Shown: piece after piece, positions 12,301-21,938 of the stretch
Layout of the letters: each line of letters opens with the position of its first letter
How positions within the stretch are numbered: the stretch's first letter is position 1
Origin: Owenia fusiformis
Taxonomy: Eukaryota > Annelida > Polychaeta > Sabellida > Oweniidae
Direction: 5' to 3'
Length of the DNA: 64,000 nucleotides
NCBI GenBank assembly: GCA_903813345.2
Contig: CAIIXF020000001.1
Coordinates: 55,695,885-55,759,884, forward strand
Notes under the pieces: model-generated
Seen by the model: the letters and a program-made list of their open reading frames with translations, nothing else
Database searches by the model: none
What the model was told of the DNA's origin: nothing
Position numbers and translations under genes: made by a program

Positions 12301-15300
12301 AGTAAGTGGAGGACCAGCTAATCATAATTTACATTACAGGGTGAATCCACAAATTGAAAAGTCCCTTAAAACAACAGGCGCATTTTTTGTGAAAACAACT
12401 GGTGAAAATTGCCTGTTGCCTGCTGCTAATGAAACCCCTATATGATAAAAGCCTCACCTTTAATGTATTTGATGCAAGAACTGTTTCACAGGTATGTAAG
12501 ATATCTTTGGCGAATGGCAATAAATGTGACTGGTTTTCTCGAGTTAGATCTTTTAATGCCATAGTAGCACAACTGGAAGATTCTTGGTTTCCTGGAAATA
12601 ACGAAAACAATGAAACAGGGAAAATATTAATGTTTAAATAATTATTGCAACAACAAAGTATTGATTTATCCTAGGAAAAAATATCTTATGGAGCGTAAGT
12701 TTTCTTAACTTTGTCAATAACAGTACTATCCAATAATATTGTAAAAACTGAGAACAAAAATGCACCTGGACAAACTGAAACAATCTGGCCCCCAAATGAG
12801 CAATCTACGCAAATATCGTACCACATCTTGGGGGTGGCTTAAAAACTGATCAACTGATGAAGTCTGCATTTGTCCACAGAGTATTCTCAACATACACATT
12901 GTTATATTTACCTATTCCTTGTAATACTAATGGAATTGCACTTGAAAGAACTTCTGGATTGAAATTGATCCATTCTGCATAAGAACCTACAAATGGATTA
13001 GAAGATAAAATGTAAATGATCTCCATTAATGAAATGGGTAATATTTTTCAAAATTAAATGTAAATATTTACACATCAATATTAAAATTCAAAATCATAGT
13101 TCAAAGTTAGAATATTGTGTAAATAGTAAATGAAAACACAGAATGAAATCCTGAAAGGGCTGATAGATTTCCCCTTACCTATCAAGTTTAATGCTGTTGA
13201 GATGAGACTGATGTGTGTAAAGGGGATGCTAACAAGTTGACTAAAGATGGTTGGTAAGTAGATGGCCTCAGTCATCTCGGCTGAGTCTGAGCAAGATGAG
13301 ATCATAAATAAAACTGCTTCCAAATCCTGCAATAATACAACATAATGATATTGTGAATAAAACAGCCTCCAAATTCTGCTATAATAAAACAATGATATCG
13401 TGAATGAATCTCATAATTATACACACTATTTTGAAGTTTTCTTAAAAAGATCACATTTCCTCATGTCCCATCTATCCAAAATATTCTACAGTAGCACCAT
13501 CTATACATAAACCAACATGCTGCTCTTACCTGCCATCTGACCTGTTCAGCCTTTGATCTGTTTACGAGATTCACTATATGGTCTTTTAAGAACCCCAACA
13601 ATGAGTTTGGTGGTTGCAGCAGAGCATATGTGTACATCTATAAAGAAATAACATCCATGGATGATAACTCTCATTTCAAAGGAATAAACTAATCATTGAT
13701 GAGATAAACAGTGAAGAAAAATGAATGAAAACAAGATAAAATTAAAAAATTAGAAATGATCATTTTACCAATAGAAACCGTTACAAAATTCCTCATGACA
13801 ACATCTAATCATATCTAATATACTACTCACTAAAGTATCAGCAATGTCCTGTCTATAACATCGCAGCTGTTCTTTTTCCTCTAAAAATATTAAATGATTA
13901 TTTTATTTTAATGAAGTTACCTAGGTTTCAAGTCCATCTATCTTTAATTATTAGAATTATCACTCTAACAATTCATGATCCTTTCAATCTTGCATTGATC
14001 AATCACCACTTCAAGGTAGAATATAAGAGGGGGATACCCCAAAATTCAGATGCCCTCAACTTCTATGGATCATTTTGAAGAGATGACACTCACTTGATTG
14101 TTCTATGATCAATGGTAAATTGCGCCTTCCACATGTTACCAATCTGAATGATGTCTTTTAGCACTTAAGATGTAAATAAATTGATGCTGTTCGAGGTTTA
14201 TGTTAATGACAATGTAATTTTGAGGTACAGTAAATATAGGTACAGCAATATTTATCATATCCCAAGTAATATATTCATTTAAATAAACAAGATAGATAAA
14301 GCCAAACAATTATTTTTAGATCAAATTGCTCGAAGCTGAAACTCCAACAGTAGGTTAAAATATGTTAAAACTACAATCCCTGGAAATTTCATTGAAATTC
14401 ATGAACAAATAAAAAAGTTATGACGTTATCATCTTTATTTCTTGAACACCCTGTAAATGATGGTAAAAGAGGGGATCTTGATGCTGATGGATGAACCACC
14501 TGTAGACAATTTGGTATAATGACCACCCTGAACGATATGAATTCCATTTTGAAAATATCAAAATCTCCTAAATGTGTACCTTTGTTCCAAGATGTGTACT
14601 CCTTATCATCAGGGTATTGAACCTTTCTTAAGAGAACCTCCACTAAAGATATATACACCAGTTGAAATGTCCGCACCAGTTGAACACGATTTGCACTTTC
14701 ACAACTTAAAATGTCATCCTGAAAATAGAGTACAATTACATATAACACTTAAAAATAAATTGATACATTGATATATTTATGTGGATTTCTAAGAATAAGA
14801 AATCAATTATATCAAAACAAATAAGCATGACAAGGAGTAATTCAAGGCATTAACATGAACAATGTCATCACCTGCCATTTGTTATTCAGACACCGTGATT
14901 TAATGCAGACACCGTATTACAGACGTCAAATGCCGATCACCATCCACAAAAAAGTTGGAGACTTTAACAACATCAACACTTCTTGTGGTGACATAATAAG
15001 CATTCAAATTTCCAAAAAGTTGTTTTGGCCAAAAAGGAATATCTTACACGTTAAATCCAAACCAGAACAACGGCAACGCCAAAGCGTAGCGAATCCCATC
15101 GAACAGCCATGGCTGGCATTTTTACAAACAAAGTATATAGCAAAAATGGCGGCCATTTTTAAAAATAGCCACATTCTACCAAAAGTGTCATTAGACAGTG
15201 TGCCATGCTTATTATATTCACATACCAAATATGAACAAAATTGCTCTACTACTTTTCGAGTTATAGTAAAATGCATTAAAATGGTGGCCATTTTGAAAAA

Positions 15301-18300
15301 TGGCCGCCTTCTACCAAAAGTGTCATTAGACAGCGTGCCATGCTTATAGTATTCACATACCAAATATGAACAAAATCGCTCCAGTACTTAGAGTTACAGC
15401 AAAAATCGTAAAATAACAAGTAAAGGCCGCCATTTTTCAAGATGGCTGCCACTTTTAAAAATAGCCACATTCTACCAAAAGTGTCATTAGACAGTGTGCC
15501 ATGCTTATAATATTCACATACCAAATATGAACAAAATCGCTCTACTACTTTTCGAGTTATAGTAAAATAAGTTAAAATGGCGGCCATTTTTCAAAATGTC
15601 CACCATTTTTCAAAATGGCTGCCTTCTACCAAAAGTGTCATTAGACAGTGTGCCAATGCCATAGTATTCACATACCAAATATGAACAAAATCGCTCCACT
15701 ACTTAGAGTTACAGCAAAAATCGTAAAATAACAAGTAAAGGCTGCCATTTTTTAAGATGGCTGCCATGTGCTTTTTTAATATCTACATTTCTAGCTTTAT
15801 TAATGTCCTACATAATTTTTTTACATTTAAAACATATTGCAAATACAGTTTACATATTGCACCTAAATTATTGTAAAATCGGCACTGAAATGGCTGCCAT
15901 TTTTAAATGAGCGGCCATTTTGAAAATCTGCTTTCGAGCAGAACTTCTACCTCCATAGGGTATATGTGTACAAAATATGAACAAAATCGGGCCAACGGTA
16001 TTTGAGTTATTGCCCGGACGGACAGACAGACGGACGGACGGAGGCGTTCCCTATATCCCTCCGAACTTCGCTTGATGGGATAATAATAAAACAGTTTAGG
16101 AATCATTTTTAACATGCATTAAATTCTCTTGTTTTATAATTTACGTGGAAAAAATTACATTTACTTGATAAACACACAATGTACATGAATAAATTGTGAT
16201 GATACAAATTTCATCTTGGACTATCCTAATGATAAACCATACTAACATAGTATAACTTACTTGTAGGATATACCAGAAGGTAAATGTGATGTCACTACAA
16301 GACTCATCAACAGGGAAATGACCAGGAAGTCCCGTACATTGCTAAAAGTAAATGAAATAGAAAATACACTTTACTGCATTTTAATGTGTAGAAACTCTTA
16401 AAGGATGGTGTCCAAATAATGGGAGTTGTGACAAACCAAAGTTAACTGTGGTTTAGTTTAAATGAATTGTTAAAGAAGTTTCAAAATGTTCATTTGGCAT
16501 TCATTTGAATTTTACTTGAAAACATTTTTCACTAATCATTCTCAGATCTTTACCTCATTCCCCTAAACTACCCCTGTAACATTTTAAAACTTAAGTCTTA
16601 CATTGTTAGCCTACACTATGACTTTTTCATACATATACAGTATTCACCAAATATTATTTAAAGAGACTATTACCAGAATCATTGAAATAAGCAGTCTAAC
16701 ATTATTACAATGCTGGGGATCAGTTTGGTCAGATATGAGAACTTTGGGATGATTCTCTCCTACAGTCGACACTAATCTACATAACATCTGTGTGTTGCCC
16801 TGAATAACATTGAAAAGTCTTGTTATAGTTCAGTTTAGTTTATTTATTTATTTATAGTGATCAGTCTTACAATTTAATTACAAGTTTACCCAGCCCACCT
16901 TGGGCTTATTAACCACTGTTAACAATAGGAAATACAGTATTAATACACAAAAATCAAGAATTGCCTTCTCCGAACAAAAGCCATTTTAATTTTAACAATT
17001 TTACAGGTATGTTCCCCAAAAAGAAATTCAATTATGCTACCTTCATTATTAATAAATACATGTTACTTTTACGATAGCATAGAATTGAGAGAATATGTTA
17101 GAACTGACATTTTTACTTTATTTATCGACTTTATTAATAGTATATATATAAATAGGGAAAAAACATGCAAGTTTACTCGTAAAATGAATCCAATGCTTAA
17201 GTAATGTGGTGAAATGGGATTCATTGAAATGTGATATCTATCTTCCATATAATCCCAGAAATTCATCATATAAAATATGACAGTTTTATACAGAATTATT
17301 ATCTCAGTGTGGGAGATATCCCTCACGAATAAACGAGTATGTACTCACATTCTCATTCATGTACTCACCAAATCAGATTCCTGTATACTTTTGTCTAACA
17401 GAGGCTTCAGCTGTACAACATTGGTCAGCATACTTTTTATACAACTAGGATACCTAAAATAGAACAATATATGATTTAAACAGTCAGTATAACTGGAACA
17501 GATCAGTATAAAAATAGAAAGTAATCCAATTTAGTTCACTTCAAAAAGATAGTTACATATTACATTTCTTATTCATGTATGTACATGAATACACTTTATA
17601 ACTTTCCAATAGGCAATAATTTTTCTTTCTGTACTTACTTATATGCGCTATGGTGACTGAAAATGGTACACAGTGTATCTATAGCTGTCTCAAACAAAGG
17701 CTCATGCTGTGCAGCCAGGAACACTTGCTGTATGAGGACTTGACTATCCACTAAAGGGACTCCAAACTCCACCCAGCTCCCAAAACACTTTAGAGCCTGT
17801 GTGTGGATCTGAGGTGGGGAGTTAGGAGACAATAGACTCTGAAGTAGCTGCAAAACTGGAAGTATCCAATTGTCATGGTGATATTTGTTATGTTACAGGG
17901 TGTCCCAAAAGTACAGATATTTTCTGGAAATGGGTTAACAATATCCAATAATATATTTTTGAATGGGTTTGAAAAAAGAAAATATATGAAATTAATTCAA
18001 CAAAAAGATGTCTCTAAAAATCATTTGATATCCAACATCTGTGCGAACTTTGTAGATTCATGAACCATATATCGCTTAACATTTAGAGGTTGAACGAAAT
18101 AAAACTAAACCTTGAAAGTAAATATGATGGCTTCAGTGAGTCTGCTTTGATATGTATGACTTAGGGTGACCTATATTATATAATACACCTACCTTGACTT
18201 AGGCCTTTTTGTAGCTCGTGTCTGACTAGAGGTTTTCTGTCATGTGGAATATGAGCAACAGAGAACTCCTCTGGTAATACAGTAAGCAACTCCAACAACA

Positions 18301-20404
18301 CTCTACAGAGGTCTTCAGACTATGAGATAAAGATAACTATGGCTTAATAACTGTAATGTTTCATGTGTAATCATCCTTTATCTTCTAGGGTTGGACAGGC
18401 AAAAGGTTTCTCTATATCAAAACATGAACTTTGATTGTTGACAAGTGAACATATATAATGGCAAGAATTTAGGTGATATATCACTTATTCGAACATGACT
18501 GTATTCACACATTCACACATTCCACATATTACCAGGGGTATTGATCGCAAATATACCCCCAGTGAAATGTTGACTTTGTTTACAGTTTATAGAAGGCATG
18601 AATACAGTCATGTTTGAATTCTTAATTATACAGTAGTAAATCATGCAAGATGAAATAAAAGGATTATAAAAAAGGTGTAGTGATATGTAAACCAAGACAC
18701 AATTATTTCTCTTCTATCTCTACCTGTAAGCCTGGCAGTTGTGCCTGCTGAAATGTTGTGATCATACCATGAATAGCTTCAGGCCATACTTCAGGTATTG
18801 TGTTCATAGCAAAAGCAGACAGCTAAAAAGAAATTAAGAAAAATATGCACTTGCGTAAACTGGTAAAGATTGCTTGTTTAAGTGGTTTAGTAAGTTTGAT
18901 GTTAAATAGATCTTGACCCCAAAAGTTCATTTATGGCCTTAAATCGGAGAATATGAGATAAATGAAGGCATAAAACACTGTCACAGCCATTCTGATTGGA
19001 CAGCTCAATTTTCACTGAGCAAGGCTAGATCAAATGATTATCTTAACAGGGTTAGTCGACAATGTTTTAAAGAAGCAAAATGAAACTTAAAAAGAGTATA
19101 ATATAATACTTACAGTCACACAGAGCCTTGTTAACACCATTCTTGGCCCCTTGGCAAACTGAACAATTCTCTCAAACAGCTGATTTCTCAATGGAGCAAC
19201 CTCCCCAGTAGGCAGTTCATGCCTACAATATTATATGTAATATTTCATTCATTCATATTATGATCAAAGTATTTCAGTTCTAACAAAATAATACTGAATT
19301 TAATTATTTCTAAACTTTTTAGATTTACATGCATAACTAACTAGAGTATTAAAACTACCAAAATGTTTACATAAAAAATTAATTAGAATAAGGAAATTGA
19401 CAGAAAAATAATAGAGAAAGCAAAATTTTCAATCTATCAATTAAATATTTACAAAAAATATATGTACTGTATAAAGTTAATAGTTAAAAATGAATTACCA
19501 AAATTTAGAAACTTTAATATGCAGGCTGCTTGCACCAAAGAACTGGACCTCTGCTGGCTAAAATGTGACAGATACTCAGTATTGATTTAGAAAGATATGT
19601 ATAAATAAATTGCATATACAGTATAACAGGATCAGTGCAAAACACACTCCTAGATTTCATTTCTCTAGAATGCAGACAGAGTTTATTTTGGATTTTGGAT
19701 AATCTTAAATTTAAATCAGTTTCTGCTGCATAATTGACACTGTTGTAATCCTATGGTTGAAACAGCAGCTCTTTCATGTAGGATTTAACCCAAAGAGCCC
19801 AAAATATATCCCAATTTGCTTTTCTGTTGTTTTAATTGCTTGATGTTAACAGGACTTGTATTACTGAACGAATGACTTTCACAATATTTTTTCATATTTG
19901 TTTCCTTGCAGAAATTCGCGAGGAATTGGCCTTTTCCATCGCAGAATTCACTAGATTGACTTGCATAATACCTCCTTTCAACTTGCATAAAACTTTGATG
20001 GATATTCATATTTTTATGTAGTTTAAACCTACCTTCTCTGGTGACAATAACTGCCAGGAGAAAGTCCATGCTTGACTAGACACTTGGGCCTCAGTGAGCC
20101 ACCTATTAGCCTCTTTCTGAACAGTTGCTTCCGAGTAGAATGACTGTAAAGCCTGAAATATGAATATATAAGTAGTACAAACAAAAAATTAGATTAATTC
20201 AAAACACGACCAAGTACATGTATATTGTTAAATTCACTTTCCTAAATATTTCACATTTCATTAATGCAAAATGCAATTGTTGCACTGCCCTGCATAACAC
20301 ATTGGCTAAACCTAAAGATTACTTACATGCTCAATGTTATCCACAGTAAAATCCATTGTTGATTCTTTGAACGGGTCCTCAAAATTTCTGCTTCAAAAGT
20401 CTTC
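313..20404 (-). CDS. IPO13: importin-13, 20 coding exons, 3' part missing at left edge
   Basis: Importin-13 is a beta-karyopherin that carries cargo through nuclear pores under Ran control. Coding exons in transcript order: 20356-20327, 20152-20033, 19557-19499, 19222-19114, 18822-18724, 18319-18193, 17855-17639, 17453-17369, 16799-16674, 16341-16261, 14718-14580, 13880-13831, 13637-13530, 13326-13179, 12986-12912, 12591-12458, 12157-12023, 11486-11355, 659-579, 450-313. Every junction is GT-AG and phase-consistent, giving 731 codons, roughly three quarters of the ~960-aa vertebrate protein. Landmarks: MDFTVDNIEHALQSFY start, SQAWTFSWQLLSPEK, FFGASSLHIKVSKFW, LLELLTVLPEEF, CTGLPGHFPVDE, TFTFWYILQDDILS. 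An in-frame TGA precedes the ATG, which fixes the start. A 3' splice site at 20405 implies an upstream untranslated exon. The last HEAT repeats lie beyond base 1. The 10.7 kb intron between 11355 and 659 contains two antisense genes. Confidence 0.95.
579..659 (-). CDS. IPO13: IPO13 exon (27 codons) duplicated in part at 4783-4855
   Basis: This 81-nt phase-0 exon begins after a T-rich tract ending TTTAG and ends GTCGAG before GTATTA. It encodes a helix of the form ILVILQDLFPVLQSLMVKW, matching the IPO13 segment just before the AVCAIFEK-like helix. It is listed separately because 73 of its 81 nt are copied at 4783-4855 by the tandem duplication that made the two SRCR genes. Confidence 0.88.
888..895 (+). 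promoter_or_regulatory. TATA box of SRCR-like gene copy 1
   Basis: TATATAAA lies about 110 bp upstream of the ATG at 1007 and is followed by TACCACAGCATC. The same box is conserved at 5083-5090 in the second copy. Transcription would start near 920, leaving a short leader. Confidence 0.45.
1007..3180 (+). CDS. secreted SRCR / lectin-like protein, copy 1
   Basis: Exon 1 (1007-1139) encodes a signal peptide (MERLCFIILLEFLTILAG) and the start of an SRCR domain (EIRLVDGASNREG). It joins in phase 1 to exon 2 (1490-3180), giving 607 aa to the TAA. Order: SRCR domain (about residues 35-150; RVEVNMNGTWGTLSG, GPGSGPIYI, paired cysteines); a degenerate middle part; a cysteine-rich stretch resembling SUEL/galactose-binding lectins (about 290-395); a second divergent SRCR-like domain (about 405-490); a basic tail. 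Several N-glycosylation sequons occur. A strong donor (GGAG/GTATTT, exon end 3031) could replace the last 49 codons by splicing to another exon. It lies antisense in an IPO13 intron. Secretion and domain classes support an extracellular recognition role; the ligand is unknown. Confidence 0.8.
1140..1489 (+). other. intron 1 of SRCR-like copy 1, with internal repeats
   Basis: This is a GT-AG intron. At about 1300-1460 it contains several direct and inverted copies of a GTGTTCCACTT(A/C)TAGAGG motif, which looks like a small mobile-element remnant. The intron is conserved in copy 2. Confidence 0.6.
3181..4782. other. 3' flank of SRCR-like copy 1, noncoding, AT-rich
   Basis: No gene is seen. It contains an inverted motif around 3605-3690 (CTAATTAAGGGATGTTT and AACATATCCCTTTAATTAG). 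From about 4370 there is one and a fraction unit of the ~340-bp repeat family that forms the array at 8940-10800. It is nearly identical to 7358-8960. Confidence 0.7.
4783..4855 (-). pseudogene. truncated duplicate of an IPO13 exon
   Basis: This is a copy of 587-659 carried by the tandem duplication. The 3' splice site (TTTTTTAG) and 73 of 81 exon nucleotides are present, but the last eight exon bases and the donor are missing because the breakpoint falls there. By eye it differs from the intact exon at four positions, three of them synonymous. It sits inside the intron upstream of the real exon, so it is a possible decoy acceptor. Confidence 0.85.
5083..5090 (+). promoter_or_regulatory. TATA box of SRCR-like gene copy 2
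   Basis: TATATAAA has the same position relative to the ATG (5202) as in copy 1. Confidence 0.45.
5202..7357 (+). CDS. secreted SRCR / lectin-like protein, copy 2
   Basis: Exon 1 is 5202-5334 and exon 2 is 5685-7357; without further splicing the product is 601 aa. The architecture is that of copy 1. Differences seen in exon 2: an 18-bp in-frame deletion (six residues after LMFE) and about 20 substitutions, of which about 14 change an amino acid and about 5 do not. A good donor at 7208/7209 (GGAG/GTATTT) is in phase with an acceptor at 10871/10872. Using it gives a 629-aa protein whose end comes from the exon 10872-11104. Which end is used cannot be decided from sequence. Confidence 0.8.
7358..8961. 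other. 3' flank of SRCR-like copy 2, noncoding
   Basis: Counterpart of 3181-4782 with only about six substitutions seen by eye. No gene is seen. It runs directly into the repeat array that follows. Confidence 0.7.
8940..10800 (+). repeat. array of ~313-342 bp units ending in GACGGACA simple repeat
   Basis: Units start at AAAATGGCTGAAAA (about 8953, 9295, 9632, 9969, 10282). Each has GATTTTTTGTAACAAAATT, TTTACATTGACATGG, AATTTCGCGAGACAAAAATG, GGCCATTTTGAAAATAGGC and CTATCGACAGAGG. A shorter segment is duplicated again at 10429 and 10579. The array closes with a (GACGGACA)n tract at 10735-10780 and GCTCACCACGTGAGC. The same family occurs in reverse orientation at 45365-46700. It is probably a non-autonomous mobile repeat with internal tandem units. 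Confidence 0.85.
10872..11104 (+). CDS. candidate 3' terminal exon of SRCR-like gene (copy 2)
   Basis: The open frame follows a good 3' splice site (ATTGTTTCAG) and ends at TAA. It enters in phase 1, matching the donor at 7208 in copy 2 and at 3031 in copy 1. The 77 codons are cysteine-rich (MCESGYTRG, VCCGC, CIKEACLDERC), fitting an extracellular protein. No other gene nearby on this strand could use it. The join is inferred from phase and composition. Confidence 0.55.
11105..11354. other. IPO13 intron sequence, nothing recognised
   Basis: AT-rich sequence between the candidate SRCR terminal exon and the IPO13 exon 11486-11355. No coding or repeat signal was recognised. Confidence 0.5.
14825..14995 (+). 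repeat. short repeat with TGTCACCACC-type inverted ends
   Basis: Sequence from AGCATGACAAGG through TGTCATCACCTGCCATTTGT to CTTGTGGTGACATAA matches 54190-54350. Partial relatives lie at 58828-58900 and 59453-59620. The shared core is AAGGCAT, CACCACCTG, CACAAAAAAGTTGGAGACT and TGGTGGTGACA. It is MITE- or SINE-like and lies in an IPO13 intron. Confidence 0.7.
15050..16080 (+). repeat. tandem repeat element ending in a GGACGGACAG tract
   Basis: About four diverged units contain AAAATGGCGGCCATTTTT, CTACCAAAAGTGTCATTAG, ACAGTGTGCCATGCTTATA and CATACCAAATATGAACAAA. The element ends with GTTATTGCCCGGACGGACAG and CCCTATATCCCTCCGAACTT, a terminal form I associate with mollusc repeats. It sits in the IPO13 intron 14719-16260. 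Long ORFs here are repeat artefacts. Confidence 0.8.
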
Positions 20405-21938
20405 CTGAAATAATAATAATGCATAGCTAGACTTCAAAAATTAGCCGAGGAAAGAAAGTTTCAGGACCTGATGAAATCCTAACATGGATACTCAAAGAAG
20501 CCACTGCGGAAGTTAGTGCCCCTTCTCAAAATAAATTTTAAGTCATCTTGGTCAGTTGTTCCAAAAGACTGAACTCTGGCCAACGTCACAGCCATCTTCA
20601 AGAAGGGTAATCCAACTAGTGCTGTCAACTATATACCTGTATCTCTCACATCTATACCCTGTAAGATTATGGAACACATTATCTTCCATCAAATCATGAA
20701 CAACATTGACAAGAACGATATCCTAAAGTATTACCAACATGGCTTCAGAGATAAGCACTCCTGTGAATCCCAGCAGGTCCTCACTGTAGGAGATCTAGTA
20801 AGATAACTGGATTTTTTTATGTCATTCTGATGTCCTAATACTCTATGTTAGTAAAGCTTTTGGTACTGTAGTCCATCACAAGTTGCTTGTAAAGTTGGAT
20901 ATTTATAGTATCAGGGACAGACCAAGACCACCTGGATTACAGAATGACTAACAAACAGAACACAGAAAGAAGTTGTAAATGGGGAAACATGTAAACCAGT
21001 AAAAGTTACATCTGGAGTCTCGCAGGGCACTGTGCTTCAGGTACTTCGATGTTCCTGCTATATATCAATGACATCGGGGATGGTCTCACATCATCTGTGA
21101 GACTGTTTGTTGAAAAAACATTCACTTGACTGACAATTACAAGTCTTGATAAAAAAAGAAGTACAATGCACTTCAGCGCTCGAATACTTGCAAGGATGGA
21201 TGATACTGATGTAGGACACAGATAGAGAACAAAAGTAAGCCGCTGATCACATTAATTCATAAAGGTCACTATTATTCAGCTTTCAATTGCTCCGTGGGAG
21301 AGCCATAAGTTTCAAAATCTAACATGGCTCTCGAATTGAGTAATACCCGGCCAGTAAAACCAGACTTTACTTTTCTTTGCTTATTGAGTCGAGGCTTGCT
21401 CTATTGACTTCTTTTTCTTTCTAATACGAATTCTATTTCCTGTGTTGAAAAATAAAGAAAAGAAAATGAAGCTCTGAATGTGTTTAAATTACATTAAGAA
21501 TGGCTTTAAAAATATGCTAAATAAGAGTATATTAACGATGTTTACACAGTGTTTATTCAGGAAAATATTTTTTTACTCACAGTTACTTGAAATTCTTCAA
21601 AATATTTCAATTTCCCGGTTTTCTGTATTCGACGATCGCCATGTTAGTTCTCGTAGAGATCACGTCTGACCTACATTAATCCTTGCTTGTATTTTGTCTT
21701 TCCTGATCTCAAACTGTTTAAGGAGTCACAGAGAAGCATCCTTTGTGACATATAAAATATTTTCCTGGATTTAAACAGTAAAAGCGTGTTACATTGAAAG
21801 AATTATTGATAATGATTGGAATCCTCACTTTAGTCACGTGATAGAAACGAGACTTGGAAATTCCTCAAACAAATCAAAATGATTCCAGTGAACCATTTCT
21901 ACAAACATGCCGCTAAGACGTTCATAGGGGGACCTGTG
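20357..21938. promoter_or_regulatory. head-to-head intergenic region IPO13 / FAM151
   Basis: The minus-strand IPO13 start (20356) and the plus-strand FAM151 start (21939) are 1.6 kb apart. The left part holds a spliced 5' untranslated segment of IPO13 and a decayed retrotransposon. The right part (about 21200-21930) is the likely shared promoter area; a CACGTG E-box lies near 21836. No TATA box is obvious for either gene. Confidence 0.5.
20440..21120 (+). pseudogene. decayed non-LTR retrotransposon reverse transcriptase
   Basis: Fragments in shifting frames match CR1/Jockey-type reverse transcriptase: VSGPDEILTWILKEA near 20460, a region ending IFKKGN near 20610, YQHGFRDKHSCE near 20735, VTSGVSQGT near 21010 and LLYINDI near 21060. 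Stops and frameshifts are frequent and the catalytic (F/Y)ADD motif is not intact. It is an inert 5'-truncated remnant in the IPO13/FAM151 gap. Confidence 0.8.

Noticed and set aside
14855-15587. ORFs on both strands over 100 codons
   Set aside because: They lie in tandem repeat units (MAAIFKNS-like runs from GGCGGCCATTTT repeats) inside an IPO13 intron.
20440-21120. coding retrotransposon
   Set aside because: Several frameshifts and stops, and no intact catalytic motif; annotated as a remnant.
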